The translations under genes and the position numbers were made by a program. Below, piece after piece: positions 1-6,830 of a stretch of 17,740 nt of DNA. A model generated the notes under the pieces. That model worked only from the letters and a program-made list of their open reading frames with translations. It searched no databases and was not told the DNA's origin. The stretch is from Candidatus Woesearchaeota archaeon (GTDB taxonomy: Archaea > Nanobdellota > Nanobdellia > Woesearchaeales > JAGVYJ01): positions 1 to 17,740 of the forward strand of contig JAGVYJ010000035.1 of the NCBI GenBank assembly GCA_018303315.1. Reading direction: 5' to 3'. Each line of letters opens with the position of its first letter. The stretch's first letter is position 1.

Positions 1-1199
1 AGCCTTCCTGCTCCATGGGCAGTCGAACCGAATGTAAGCTCTTCGGCTTTTGCAGAGCCCACCAGCACATAGCTCGCAGTGCCCATGCTTCCTGGTATCA
101 ATACGGGCTGTCCCACAGCGCTGTACGCCTCGGGTATGTCTGCTCCCCGCTCCGGGCCAAAGGACCTTGTCGCCCCTTTCCTGTGTATGCATACCTCCCG
201 CTGCTCGCCATCCACCTTGTGCTTCTCAAACTTTGCAAGGTTGTGGGCTACATCATACACCTGCTCCATTCCTTCATCATTGCCCATAATAGCCTTGAAT
301 GCATCCCTGCATGACTGGGCAATAACCTGCCTGTTGACGAAGGCGAAGTTCAGGGCAGCGCACATGGCCCTGTAGTAATCCTGTGCAGCCTGTTCCTGTA
401 TTGGGCCGCAGGCAAGCTCCCTGTCAGGAAGATGCCCTGTGCCGTATTGCTGCTCCATCCTGCTGATATAGTCAGTGGCAATTTGGTGCCCAAAGCCACG
501 GCTGCCGCAGTGTATCATGACAGTGACCTGCCCCGGCTCTTTCAGGCCGAATGCAGCTGCGATTTTTGGGTTGAATATCTGGTCGACTTTCTGTATCTCC
601 ACGAAATGGTTTCCTGAGCCCAATGTCCCTATCTGGTTTATTCCCCGCTGCTTTGCCGTATTGCTTACCTTAGAGTAATCCGCTTTCAGGAATCCGTTTT
701 CCTCGGTCCTCGCCTTGTCCTCGGCATTCCCGAATCCATTATCCACTGCCCACTGGGCGCCTTTCTCTGACAATTCAGCAAGCTCGTCAGGGGCAAGCTT
801 CAGATGGCTCCTGCCAACACCGACCGGGATTCTCCTGAATAATTCAGACACAAGGGCCTGCTTGCTGCCCTCAATGTCCTTGGCTGAGAAATTTGTGCTA
901 AGCAGCCTCACCCCGCAGTTTATGTCATAACCTACTCCTCCGGGGCTGATTATGCCTTCATCCTTGTCGAATGCGGCAACCCCTCCCACCGGAAAACCAT
1001 AGCCCTGATGCGCATCAGGCATTGCCATCGCATGCTTGATGATTCCTGGAAGATGGGCAACGTTTGCAACCTGCTGCAGTGTCTTGTCCTGCCTGATTTT
1101 CTGCAGGAGCTGCTCTGATGCAAATACCAGCCCGGGCACTCTCATCCCGCCGTGTCTCGGGATTTCCCACATGTAGTCGTTCAGCTTTGCCAGTTTCAT
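1..1199 (-). CDS. rtcB: RtcB tRNA-splicing ligase (3' end outside window)
   Basis: RtcB joins 2',3'-cyclic phosphate (or 3'-phosphate) RNA ends to 5'-OH ends using GTP and Mn2+, in tRNA splicing and RNA repair. Reading the minus strand from ATG 1199 gives 399 open codons up to the window edge. Visible family motifs are MPDAHQGYGFPVGG (residues 60-73), GVGYDINCGVR (88-98, with metal ligands D92 and C95), GSGNHFVE, HCGSRG and VAHN. Near the edge is AHGAGR, whose H395 corresponds to the histidine that is guanylylated in known RtcB. The family usually has about 480 residues, so roughly the last 80 lie beyond base 1. No intein is seen in the visible part. The start is supported by a TATA-like box ending 23 bases upstream. 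Archease lies 36 bases upstream on the same strand, as expected for its cofactor. Confidence 0.96.
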   Translation of the reverse strand, partial: MKLAKLNDYMWEIPRHGGMRVPGLVFASEQLLQKIRQDKTLQQVANVAHLPGIIKHAMAMPDAHQGYGFPVGGVAAFDKDEGIISPGGVGYDINCGVRLLSTNFSAKDIEGSKQALVSELFRRIPVGVGRSHLKLAPDELAELSEKGAQWAVDNGFGNAEDKARTEENGFLKADYSKVSNTAKQRGINQIGTLGSGNHFVEIQKVDQIFNPKIAAAFGLKEPGQVTVMIHCGSRGFGHQIATDYISRMEQQYGTGHLPDRELACGPIQEQAAQDYYRAMCAALNFAFVNRQVIAQSCRDAFKAIMGNDEGMEQVYDVAHNLAKFEKHKVDGEQREVCIHRKGATRSFGPERGADIPEAYSAVGQPVLIPGSMGTASYVLVGSAKAEELTFGSTAHGAGR

Positions 1200-1221
1200 G
1201 CATGCACAGAAAAAGTCGGCC

Positions 1222-1229
1222 CTTTAAAA
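1222..1229 (-). promoter_or_regulatory. TATA-like box for rtcB
   Basis: TTTTAAAG on the minus strand ends 23 bases before the rtcB ATG. This spacing fits a leaderless transcript. It lies in the 36-base gap after archease, so rtcB may have its own promoter as well as read-through. Confidence 0.45.
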
Positions 1230-1235
1230 CGTTTT

Positions 1236-1658
1236 CTAAATATCGACAACAACCTGCAGCTCTGCCCTGCCCCTGCCTTTTTTGACCTGCATCTCGTTGT
1301 AGGTTATGGCCTTGATTGAGCCGTGGCTGGGGTAATGCTCTGCTGTGTCTCCTGTGATTTTGGCATTGAGGTGGTAGGTTCCCTTTTTTCTTGTTATCCT
1401 GATATCCTTTATGTCATGCAGGAAAAATCCGTCAACTTCCACAAGAAGTATGAAAAAGTCCAGGAAGCTCAGCAGCAGCTCCTTCAGGTCTTTGCCCTCA
1501 ACACTCAGCAGCTTGGCTGTCTTTGGTTTGACTTTATTGTAATCCACGTACATAGAAGTCACTGCCTTTGCTGCATTGCCGAAAGCCTCTTCCATGCTGG
1601 TCCCGTAAGCCCGGAATTTCGCGTCTGCCGTGTGCTCCAGGAACTCATACGCCTTCAT
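1236..1658 (-). CDS. Archease, RtcB cofactor
   Basis: Archease is a small metal-binding protein that promotes guanylylation and multiple turnover of RtcB. The 140-residue product has the usual family length. It opens with the typical FLEHTADAKFRAYG (residues 6-19), containing the HTAD metal-site residues H9 and D12. It ends with the family hallmarks ITYNEM and VVVDI. The start at ATG 1658 leaves almost nothing before the conserved N-terminus, and a TATA-like box ends 23 bases upstream. The adjacent downstream rtcB strongly supports the call. Confidence 0.94.
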   Translation of the reverse strand: MKAYEFLEHTADAKFRAYGTSMEEAFGNAAKAVTSMYVDYNKVKPKTAKLLSVEGKDLKELLLSFLDFFILLVEVDGFFLHDIKDIRITRKKGTYHLNAKITGDTAEHYPSHGSIKAITYNEMQVKKGRGRAELQVVVDI

Positions 1659-1680
1659 AACGGAATATCAGCGAAATCAA

Positions 1681-1688
1681 CTTTAAAA
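1681..1688 (-). promoter_or_regulatory. TATA-like box for archease
   Basis: TTTTAAAG on the minus strand, identical to the octamer before rtcB, ends 23 bases before the archease ATG. It fits a leaderless promoter. Confidence 0.45.
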
Positions 1689-1691
1689 AGA

Positions 1692-1979
1692 TTAGTATTC
1701 TTCGACCTTATAGTCTTCAGGATAAACAACTTTTTCGTCCTCCCTTTTGGGGGCCGGCAGTGTCTTGTGCTCCCTGTCAGGGGCCGGCTGGTAATTATCC
1801 TCGTCCTGCTGCTCCGGCTCGCCGGGCTGGCTGTCGAACAGTCCAAACACATTTCCTGCAGGCTCAGGCTGTTCAGGAGAGCTTAGTTCCTCATTTGCTT
1901 CTATAACATGCTGCAGGAATTTTATTGCCTTGCGTATCTCCTCATAGGAGTCTTCCTTCGTATCAACCGTTATCTTCAT
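1692..1979 (-). CDS. Small acidic protein of unknown function
   Basis: I do not recognise a named family. The product from ATG 1979 is 95 residues long. It starts MKITVDTKEDSYEEIRKAI, a predicted short strand followed by an amphipathic helix (about residues 10-35). The remainder is low-complexity and rich in Glu, Pro, Asp and Gln, and ends YPEDYKVEEY. That layout suggests a small ordered N-terminus with a disordered acidic tail. The reading frame extends upstream to 2024, but ATG 1979 is preferred because a TATA-like sequence (TTTTAAAC, 2001-2008) ends 22 bases before it. The gene is 33 bases upstream of archease on the same strand and divergent from the SurA-like gene. No function is inferred. 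Confidence 0.75.
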   Translation of the reverse strand: MKITVDTKEDSYEEIRKAIKFLQHVIEANEELSSPEQPEPAGNVFGLFDSQPGEPEQQDEDNYQPAPDREHKTLPAPKREDEKVVYPEDYKVEEY

Positions 1980-2000
1980 GCATTTTTTATGGCAGTCATG

Positions 2001-2008
2001 GTTTAAAA
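2001..2008 (-). promoter_or_regulatory. TATA-like box for the small acidic protein
   Basis: TTTTAAAC on the minus strand ends 22 bases before ATG 1979. It is the minus-strand half of a short divergent promoter region spanning about 1980-2077. Confidence 0.4.
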
Positions 2009-2027
2009 ACATTTGCAAAACCAAAAG

Positions 2028-2035
2028 CTATATAA
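2028..2035 (+). promoter_or_regulatory. TATA box for the SurA-like gene
   Basis: CTATATAA lies 43-50 bases before GTG 2078. Transcription would start near 2060 and leave a short leader carrying the GAGGG ribosome-binding sequence at 2065-2069. This is the plus-strand half of the divergent promoter region. Confidence 0.5.
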
Positions 2036-2077
2036 GTATGCTCCACTTTGAAATAGTAAAAAGTGAGGGTGTGGCAG

Positions 2078-2806
2078 GTGCCGAAAAAAACTGTGAACAA
2101 GCACATTATTCTCAGAAAAGAGCGGGGATTCAAGCCAGATTACCTTGTGATAGCTGTTATCGCCATATGGGTTATTCTGGGCATTGTCTTCGCTGTGAAC
2201 CAGCTCAGGAATGCCCCCCCTGAGCCTGCTGTGCATCGGGATGGCGTGGCTGCTCTGGTGAACGGGGTGCAGATAACGTTTGCAGACATCCAGAAACGGT
2301 CTGATGCATTGCCAATGGAATTCAAGACTGCAGACCGGGACATACTGGACCAGCTTATCAATGAGGAACTGCTGCTGCAGGAAGCGGAAAAATCCAATAT
2401 AACCCTCAGTGACCAGCAGCTTGCCAAGAATATTCAGGAATTCAAGGACAGCAATGGCCTGACCAATGAAGAGCTCACCGAAAGGCTCACCGCGCAGAAC
2501 ATGACCCTCGCCCAGTTTGCAGAGGAGTTCAGGAGGAATTACATCCTTGATACTTTTATCAATCAGACAATTGTAAAGAATATAGAGGTCAGCGATCGGG
2601 AAGTTCTTAAGATATATAATGGCATGGACCCCCAGGAGAAAGAGGAGTTTTATGCAAGCATCGGGAAAGACAGAGAAAGTGTTACCCTGGGCGACATTGT
2701 TGACGGAATGAAGCAGCGCATCTTCAGCCAGAAATTCCGGGGAGCCCTGGGCATCTACCTATCCCAGCTAAGGCTCCATGCGGATATAAAGGATTTCTTC
2801 AATTAA
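2078..2806 (+). CDS. Membrane-anchored SurA N-terminal-like chaperone
   Basis: The product is 242 residues from GTG 2078. A basic cytoplasmic N-terminus (KKTVNKHIILRKERGFK) is followed by one hydrophobic segment (about residues 22-39, YLVIAVIAIWVILGIVFAV), so the rest is probably outside the cell. The exported part resembles the SurA/trigger-factor-type helical chaperone fold: VAALVNGVQITFADIQKR, then ILDQLINEELLLQEAEKSNI, then paired helices. No parvulin peptidyl-prolyl isomerase domain follows, so it would be a holdase-like protein and not an isomerase. The frame is open from GTG 2063, but GTG 2078 has GAGGG eight bases upstream and is preferred. The gene is convergent with dnaG, and their stop codons overlap. 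The family call rests on the N-terminal repeat pattern and is fairly secure; the role is inferred. Confidence 0.75.
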   Translation: MPKKTVNKHIILRKERGFKPDYLVIAVIAIWVILGIVFAVNQLRNAPPEPAVHRDGVAALVNGVQITFADIQKRSDALPMEFKTADRDILDQLINEELLLQEAEKSNITLSDQQLAKNIQEFKDSNGLTNEELTERLTAQNMTLAQFAEEFRRNYILDTFINQTIVKNIEVSDREVLKIYNGMDPQEKEEFYASIGKDRESVTLGDIVDGMKQRIFSQKFRGALGIYLSQLRLHADIKDFFN

Positions 2807-4056
2807 AGATTAGCGACTGTCAGCAATGCCACATTTGAGCCATAAGGCTTCACATTTGAACCCATGCCGATGAGGCAGTTTATGTTGGTCTTTTCCGCAG
2901 TCCTGACCAGGTCAGGCTCTATGTTGCCGTCGAACACAACCGCATAAACATCTTTCAGGTTCTCAAGGCTGGCATTCAGTTCAGTTATGGGTACCTTTCC
3001 CAGGATGTTGAGCTTCTGGTCGAGGATGTAGGCGCCTCTGGTGCCTATGAGGTCTTCAGCCATCTGCCTGAAAGACTTCCTCTGCTCAGAAGATATCTCG
3101 GTTCTCTGGGCTCCTACAGGCACTGGCCTGATATTATTCCGTGGAGGGCCCCTCCTCTGCTGAAGCCTGAAGTCATTGCGCTGCACAGGCCTCGGTATTC
3201 CCATGTCCGTGTCGCCCCTCAGTGTGGGGATGTCGGCCTTTGCCTGCTCCACGGATATCCTGCTTCTTATGGCCTTATGAATTTCCTTCTTTGAAAGCTC
3301 CTCAACCTCCTTTCCGTCAGGGGCCTTTGTGACGAAATCGATTTCAGCGACATTGATGAGTTCCTTTATTATCAGGTCGCCGCCCCTGTCTCCGTCAACG
3401 AAAACAGTGAGGGTCTTTTTCTTTGACAAATCAATTATGGTTTGGGGCACAGAAGTGCCATTGAGCGCTATTGCATTCTTGAAGTTGTGTTTCAGGAGGG
3501 TAAGCACATCAGCCCGGCCTTCCACTACAATGAGCTCATCGCTTTCATCTATTGACGGTCCGGCTGGAAGCTTGTCCCTGCCATAGGTCTGGATTTCCAT
3601 CACACGGACAGAGGTTGCCACTTCATCTGCGAGCTCCTGGCTGTCGGGCATGGTGCTGTCCATCAAGGTGCGGAGGAATTCCTTTGCACGCTCGACCACG
3701 AACTGCCTCTTTGAAATCCTGATGTCCTCGATGTTCTTTATGCGTATCTTTGCATTGCACGGGCCTATCCTCTGGATTATTTCCATGGCCGCTGCTATGA
3801 TGCTTGTCTCAGCCTTGTCGAGGCTGCTCGGAATTACGATAGTGCCTTCGCTTTTGCCTGTCCTGATGTCTATGTTGACTTCAATCCTGCCTATCCTGCC
3901 TGAGCGCTGCAGTTCCCTTAGCTCCAGCTCTGAGCCCAGCAGGCCCTCTGTCTGCCCGAATATTGCGCCAATTACGTCAGGCCGGTCGACGACACCCTCA
4001 ATTTCTATGCCTGCATTGATTATGTATTTTGCTGAAACTGGGCTTATCTTTCCCAT
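2803..4056 (-). CDS. dnaG: Archaeal DnaG-like primase
   Basis: Archaeal DnaG is a TOPRIM-domain protein with primase activity in vitro that also associates with the RNA exosome. The 417-residue product begins with the conserved archaeal N-terminus (KYIINAGIEIEGVVDRPDVIGAIFGQTEGLLG, about residues 10-41). It has a complete TOPRIM domain: IVVEGRADV with E179, then VFVDGDRGGD with D221 and D223. The C-terminal third has a basic PQR-rich linker followed by a small conserved domain. ATG 4056 has a strong ribosome-binding site, AGGAGGA, about eight bases upstream, unlike the leaderless genes around it. This implies a real 5' leader, so the structured DNA upstream may be transcribed with it. The 3' end meets the SurA-like gene at a shared TTAA (2803-2806). 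Confidence 0.96.
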   Translation of the reverse strand: MGKISPVSAKYIINAGIEIEGVVDRPDVIGAIFGQTEGLLGSELELRELQRSGRIGRIEVNIDIRTGKSEGTIVIPSSLDKAETSIIAAAMEIIQRIGPCNAKIRIKNIEDIRISKRQFVVERAKEFLRTLMDSTMPDSQELADEVATSVRVMEIQTYGRDKLPAGPSIDESDELIVVEGRADVLTLLKHNFKNAIALNGTSVPQTIIDLSKKKTLTVFVDGDRGGDLIIKELINVAEIDFVTKAPDGKEVEELSKKEIHKAIRSRISVEQAKADIPTLRGDTDMGIPRPVQRNDFRLQQRRGPPRNNIRPVPVGAQRTEISSEQRKSFRQMAEDLIGTRGAYILDQKLNILGKVPITELNASLENLKDVYAVVFDGNIEPDLVRTAEKTNINCLIGMGSNVKPYGSNVALLTVANL

Positions 4057-4080
4057 TTTGGATTCCTCCTATTTTGCAGA

Positions 4081-4140
4081 AAAAGCTCTGTCACAAAGCC
4101 GTGATGTGATGATTGTCATGTGATGTGCCTCTGAGCTTTT
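4081..4140. repeat. Inverted repeat with internal direct repeats
   Basis: AAAAGCTC (4081-4088) is complementary to GAGCTTTT (4133-4140), giving an 8-bp stem around 44 bases. Inside, ATGTGATG occurs twice (4104-4111 and 4118-4125), and TCAC/GTGA (4091-4094 and 4101-4104) can also pair. It lies between the dnaG ribosome-binding site and the structured block. On the minus strand it would fall in the dnaG leader and end in a short T run. Confidence 0.45.
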
Positions 4141-4154
4141 CCTTTTATGACTTA

Positions 4155-4450
4155 TTGCCCGATAGAACAAGTGCTGGTACGTTTCATTCTATGACTTGCC
4201 TGAATTGGATAACAGCCATTCACGGATTGAAATGTGATATTTACTTGTTCTACGAGGTGTAATTATGAATTGTCGCCCGAAACACTAACCCCCGGGTTCA
4301 TTGCTTGGCTTTCGCCGTGAGCTTGACCAGGTACTCTCTGTGTCGGGCTATAACGTGTACTGGTGTCTTTGGTTCAAAGCAAAATGCGTCGCATTTAGCT
4401 CCCCCAGGACCTAATACACGCCAATGACGTATAACCATATTGGAGGCGCT
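4155..4450 (-). ncRNA. Candidate structured RNA or long dnaG leader
   Basis: No gene fits this stretch, but it holds many pairing arms. A perfect 10-bp stem joins 4163-4172 to 4243-4252. GCCCGA (4275-4280) pairs with TCGGGC (4343-4348) and is extended by CAC/GTG (4283-4285 with 4340-4342). Short hairpins lie at 4367-4379 (CTTTG/CAAAG) and 4382-4396 (AAATGC/GCATTT). CCAAT/ATTGG arms lie at 4421-4425 and 4439-4443. On the minus strand, the hairpin inside the second stem closes with a GNRA tetraloop (GGC GAAA GCC), which favours minus-strand transcription. A palindromic TATA-like box at 4455-4464 could start it. I looked for RNase P and SRP RNA signature sequences on both strands and did not find them. 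It could be a separate RNA or part of the dnaG leader. Confidence 0.35.
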
Positions 4451-4454
4451 CATC

Positions 4455-4464
4455 ATTTATAAAG
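4455..4464 (-). promoter_or_regulatory. Palindromic TATA-like box
   Basis: ATTTATAAAG contains TTTATAAA, which reads the same on both strands. On the minus strand it could start transcription of the structured block near 4430. On the plus strand it could contribute to the gene at 4554, although that gene has a better placed box at 4521. Confidence 0.35.
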
Positions 4465-4481
4465 CTTTGGTTTTATTATTC

Positions 4482-4495
4482 TCAATATTGAAATA
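4482..4495. promoter_or_regulatory. Palindromic operator-like site, copy 1
   Basis: TCAATATTGAAATA has the perfect 10-base palindrome TCAATATTGA at its core. The same 14 bases recur at 6830-6843 upstream of the winged-helix-like gene. Here it sits about 25 bases upstream of the TATA box of the gene at 4554, a position suited to an activator or repressor site. Confidence 0.4.
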
Positions 4496-4520
4496 AAGCA
4501 AAATTTATTAATGAAAAGTG

Positions 4521-4528
4521 TATAAAAG
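4521..4528 (+). promoter_or_regulatory. TATA box for the gene at 4554
   Basis: TATAAAAG ends 26 bases before ATG 4554, which fits a leaderless transcript. AGTGTATA occurs at 4517-4524 and again at 4527-4534, so a 10-base-spaced direct repeat overlaps the box. This also argues against GTG 4518, which lies at the TATA box itself. Confidence 0.5.
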
Positions 4529-4553
4529 TGTATACTCAGAATCTAGTGCACAA

Positions 4554-5015
4554 ATGGCAAAGGATGACAGCATCATTAAGCGACCCATCACAAAAAGGGA
4601 TGCAGTCGTACTCATGGAGGCAGCTGGCCTGAGCGGATACGGGCAAATCAATCAGGACAGGCTTCGCGGCATTGTTTCTGCAAGGCATAGGCGGGATGAG
4701 CTTTTACATCAGGAAATGGATATCAGCCGTGAGCCAGAGATGGTATTTTTCCGGTACCTGTATGCTACAGGTCAGCTGAATGACAGCCGAAGAGGGGGAC
4801 TCAAAACTTGGGTAAGGGAACTTGTGGGAGAGATAGAAGCCCTTGTGAATTCATCTGGTGACCCGGACAGCCTGGAATTTAAATTAGGCCGGGCTGACCT
4901 GTTGGCAACAGGCTTTACTGAAGCTCAGGCTTACAGGATTATGGAAATTAAGGCTACGTATCGGCAGGAATGTGTTGAGGCTCCAAAACTTCTGCCGAAC
5001 CCGTACAAAACTTAA
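4554..5015 (+). CDS. Protein of unknown function, 153 residues
   Basis: I do not recognise this protein. From ATG 4554 it has 153 residues, is charged, and appears mainly helical. There is no signal peptide, membrane segment, or obvious metal or nucleotide site. A basic stretch IVSARHRRDELLHQEMDI lies at about residues 39-56, and RRGGLKTWVRELVGEIEALV at about 79-98. The frame is open from GTG 4518, but that codon sits at the TATA box, so ATG 4554 is chosen. A palindromic site shared with the winged-helix-like gene at 6932 lies upstream. The XPD-like helicase begins 26 bases downstream on the same strand but has its own TATA-like sequence. No function is proposed. Confidence 0.65.
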   Translation: MAKDDSIIKRPITKRDAVVLMEAAGLSGYGQINQDRLRGIVSARHRRDELLHQEMDISREPEMVFFRYLYATGQLNDSRRGGLKTWVRELVGEIEALVNSSGDPDSLEFKLGRADLLATGFTEAQAYRIMEIKATYRQECVEAPKLLPNPYKT

Positions 5016-5018
5016 TAA
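5011..5018 (+). promoter_or_regulatory. TATA-like box for the helicase
   Basis: TTAATAAA ends 24 bases before ATG 5042 and overlaps the stop of the preceding gene. It fits the leaderless pattern seen elsewhere in the window. Confidence 0.35.
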
Positions 5019-5041
5019 AGTGCGCAGCTGACCTTTTCTGG

Positions 5042-6764
5042 ATGAACCTGGCTGAGTTCCTGTTCCCGCACGACACTGTGAGGAATATCCAGGATGCCCT
5101 TCTGCAGCAGGTCAAGGCGATAGTGGAAAACAAAGGCTGCCTTGTTGTGCATGCACCCACCGGGCTTGGCAAGACAGCGGCAACGCTTGGCCCTGCATTG
5201 TCAGTGGCATTGCAGGAAGGAAAGACTGTTTTTTTCCTCACGTCAAGGCATACCCAGCACCAGATTGCCCTTGAGACAGCCAGGCAGATAAGCAGGAGAT
5301 ACAGCAGGAAAATCGTGGTTGCTGATGTCATAGGAAAGAAATGGATGTGCCTGCAGCAGGGGGCAGAGCAGCTCTACACAAGGGATTTCTTTGAATACTG
5401 CAAAGCTCTGCGCGAGGATGGCAAGTGCGAATATTACGAGAACCTCTACAAGGGCAATAAGATTACCCCCAGGGGAAGCAAGCTTGTTTCCCATCTCATG
5501 CAGGCAGGGCCGATGAGCTCAGAGGAGATAAACACATTCGCCGGCAGGGAAAATCTCTGCCCGTACTATACCTCGCTGAAGATTGCCGGCAGCGCAACCC
5601 TTGTGATTAGCGACTATTATTATATTTTCGCCCCGGCAGTTGCTGACAGTTTCCTCAACAGGATAGGCAGGGAAATGGAAGACATCATTGTCATTGTTGA
5701 TGAGGCCCACAACCTGCCGGCGAGGGCACGTGAGCTTTTGTCCTACAGGTTGTCCAGCTCGATGATTAACCGGGCAATAGCTGAGGCTGACAAGTTCGGC
5801 TTCAGGGAGACATCTGCCATCCTGGCGCAATTGCTGGATGTGCTGAACAGGTATGCCGGGGGCATTGGCAGCAGGCCGGGCAGCCAGGACAGAGGAGGAA
5901 GGCTTTATCAGGTATTTTGAAATCAGGCAGGGAGCAAAAGAGCCCGTGCTCTTCCTGAACCTCAGGTGCATAGACCCCAGCATAGTCACAAGCCGGATAT
6001 TCAGGGAAGCCTATGCCTCAGTTCTTATGAGCGGGACACTGACTCCCCCGGAGATGTACAGGGAAATCCTTGGCTGCCCGGATGATGCTGTTACAGCTGT
6101 TTACTCGTCTCCATTCCCCCAGAAGAACAGGCTGAATCTTGTCGTGCCTTATACAACCACAAAATTCACTGAGAGAAACCCTGCACAGTACAGGAACATT
6201 TCCAGGATGTGCGCGGACATTGCCAATGCCGTGCCTGGAAACGTGGCCCTGTTCTTTCCGAGTTACTTTGTGAGGGATGAGGTTGAAAGATTTTTCTCAG
6301 GAGAATGCAGGAAGACTGTGATTGCGGAAAGACCGGATTTGACAAAAAAGGAAAAGCTGGACATGCTGGAAAAATTCAAATCCCATAGCAGTAAGGGAGC
6401 CGTGCTCCTTGGGGTTGTGTCAGGGAACTTCGGTGAGGGAATCGACCTAAAAGGGGATTTCCTTAAGGCAGTGGTAGTTGTAGGCCTGCCGCTGCTGCAG
6501 CCCGATATTGTGTCAAAGGCGGCAATCCAGTATTATGACATGAAATTCCGGCGCGGCTGGGACTATGGGTATGTCTTTCCGAGCTTCAACAAGACAATCC
6601 AGAGTGCTGGCAGGTGCATAAGGAGCGAGACAGACAGGGGCGTGATTGTATTTCTTGATGAGCGCTACACACTGCCCCAGTATGCAAGATGCTTTCCCAG
6701 GGACTGGGAGCTGAAGGTCTCTGCCAATCCGGTTGAGGAGATTAAAGCATTCTTCAGGCAATAA
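5042..6764 (+). CDS. XPD/Rad3-like Fe-S helicase, interrupted by an apparent +1 frameshift
   Basis: This is a superfamily 2 5'-3' DNA helicase of the XPD/Rad3 (DEAD_2) type, related to excision repair helicases. The first part, from ATG 5042, has Walker A APTGLGKT (residues 38-45), four cysteines placed like the Fe-S cluster ligands (C103, C120, C129, C173) and the Walker B VDEAHNL. It ends at a stop near 5920. The second half continues in the next frame from about 5853: EEEGFIRYFEIRQG, then MSGTLTPPEMYREIL, GNFGEGIDL and the motif VI QSAGRCIRSETDRG. Joined, it would be about 570 residues, the normal size for archaeal XPD. Removing one G from the run of five at 5857-5861 restores a single frame. 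That is either an assembly error in a homopolymer, a real mutation, or less likely programmed frameshifting. All helicase motifs survive, which argues for recent or artefactual breakage. Confidence 0.88.
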
Positions 6765-6770
6765 CTGTCT

Positions 6771-6830
6771 GAGTTCTTGGTTACCAATAGTCACCAACTC
6801 AATACAAAACTTCACATGTGTTAATTTTTT
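6771..6830 (+). terminator. Possible terminator after the helicase
   Basis: GAG (6771-6773) plus TTGGT (6777-6781) can pair with ACCAACTC (6793-6800), with a 3-base bulge, six bases after the helicase stop. A T6 run follows at 6825-6830. The stem and the T run are 24 bases apart, so this is only a possible termination region. Confidence 0.25.

Noticed and set aside
2845..2875. GGTTCAAA-like T-arm on the minus strand
   Set aside because: It lies in the conserved dnaG coding sequence and no tRNA fold surrounds it.
3650..4123. Open frame on the plus strand across the dnaG start (157 codons)
   Set aside because: It is antisense to conserved DnaG sequence and shows no recognisable protein features.
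4101..4134. Box C/D sRNA on the plus strand: GTGATGA (4106-4112) as box C and CTGA (4131-4134) as box D
   Set aside because: Only 18 bases separate the boxes and there is no convincing D' and C' pair, so a normal double-guide sRNA does not fit. The ATGTGATG repeat explains the match.
4365..4385. tRNA T-arm-like GGTTCAAA at 4371-4378
   Set aside because: The flanking bases form a simple CTTTG/CAAAG hairpin. No acceptor, D or anticodon arms surround it on either strand.
4155..4450. RNase P RNA or SRP RNA gene
   Set aside because: The region is structured and of suitable length, but the conserved sequences of either RNA were not found on either strand. An ACAGAGAG-like stretch on the minus strand is too short to count.
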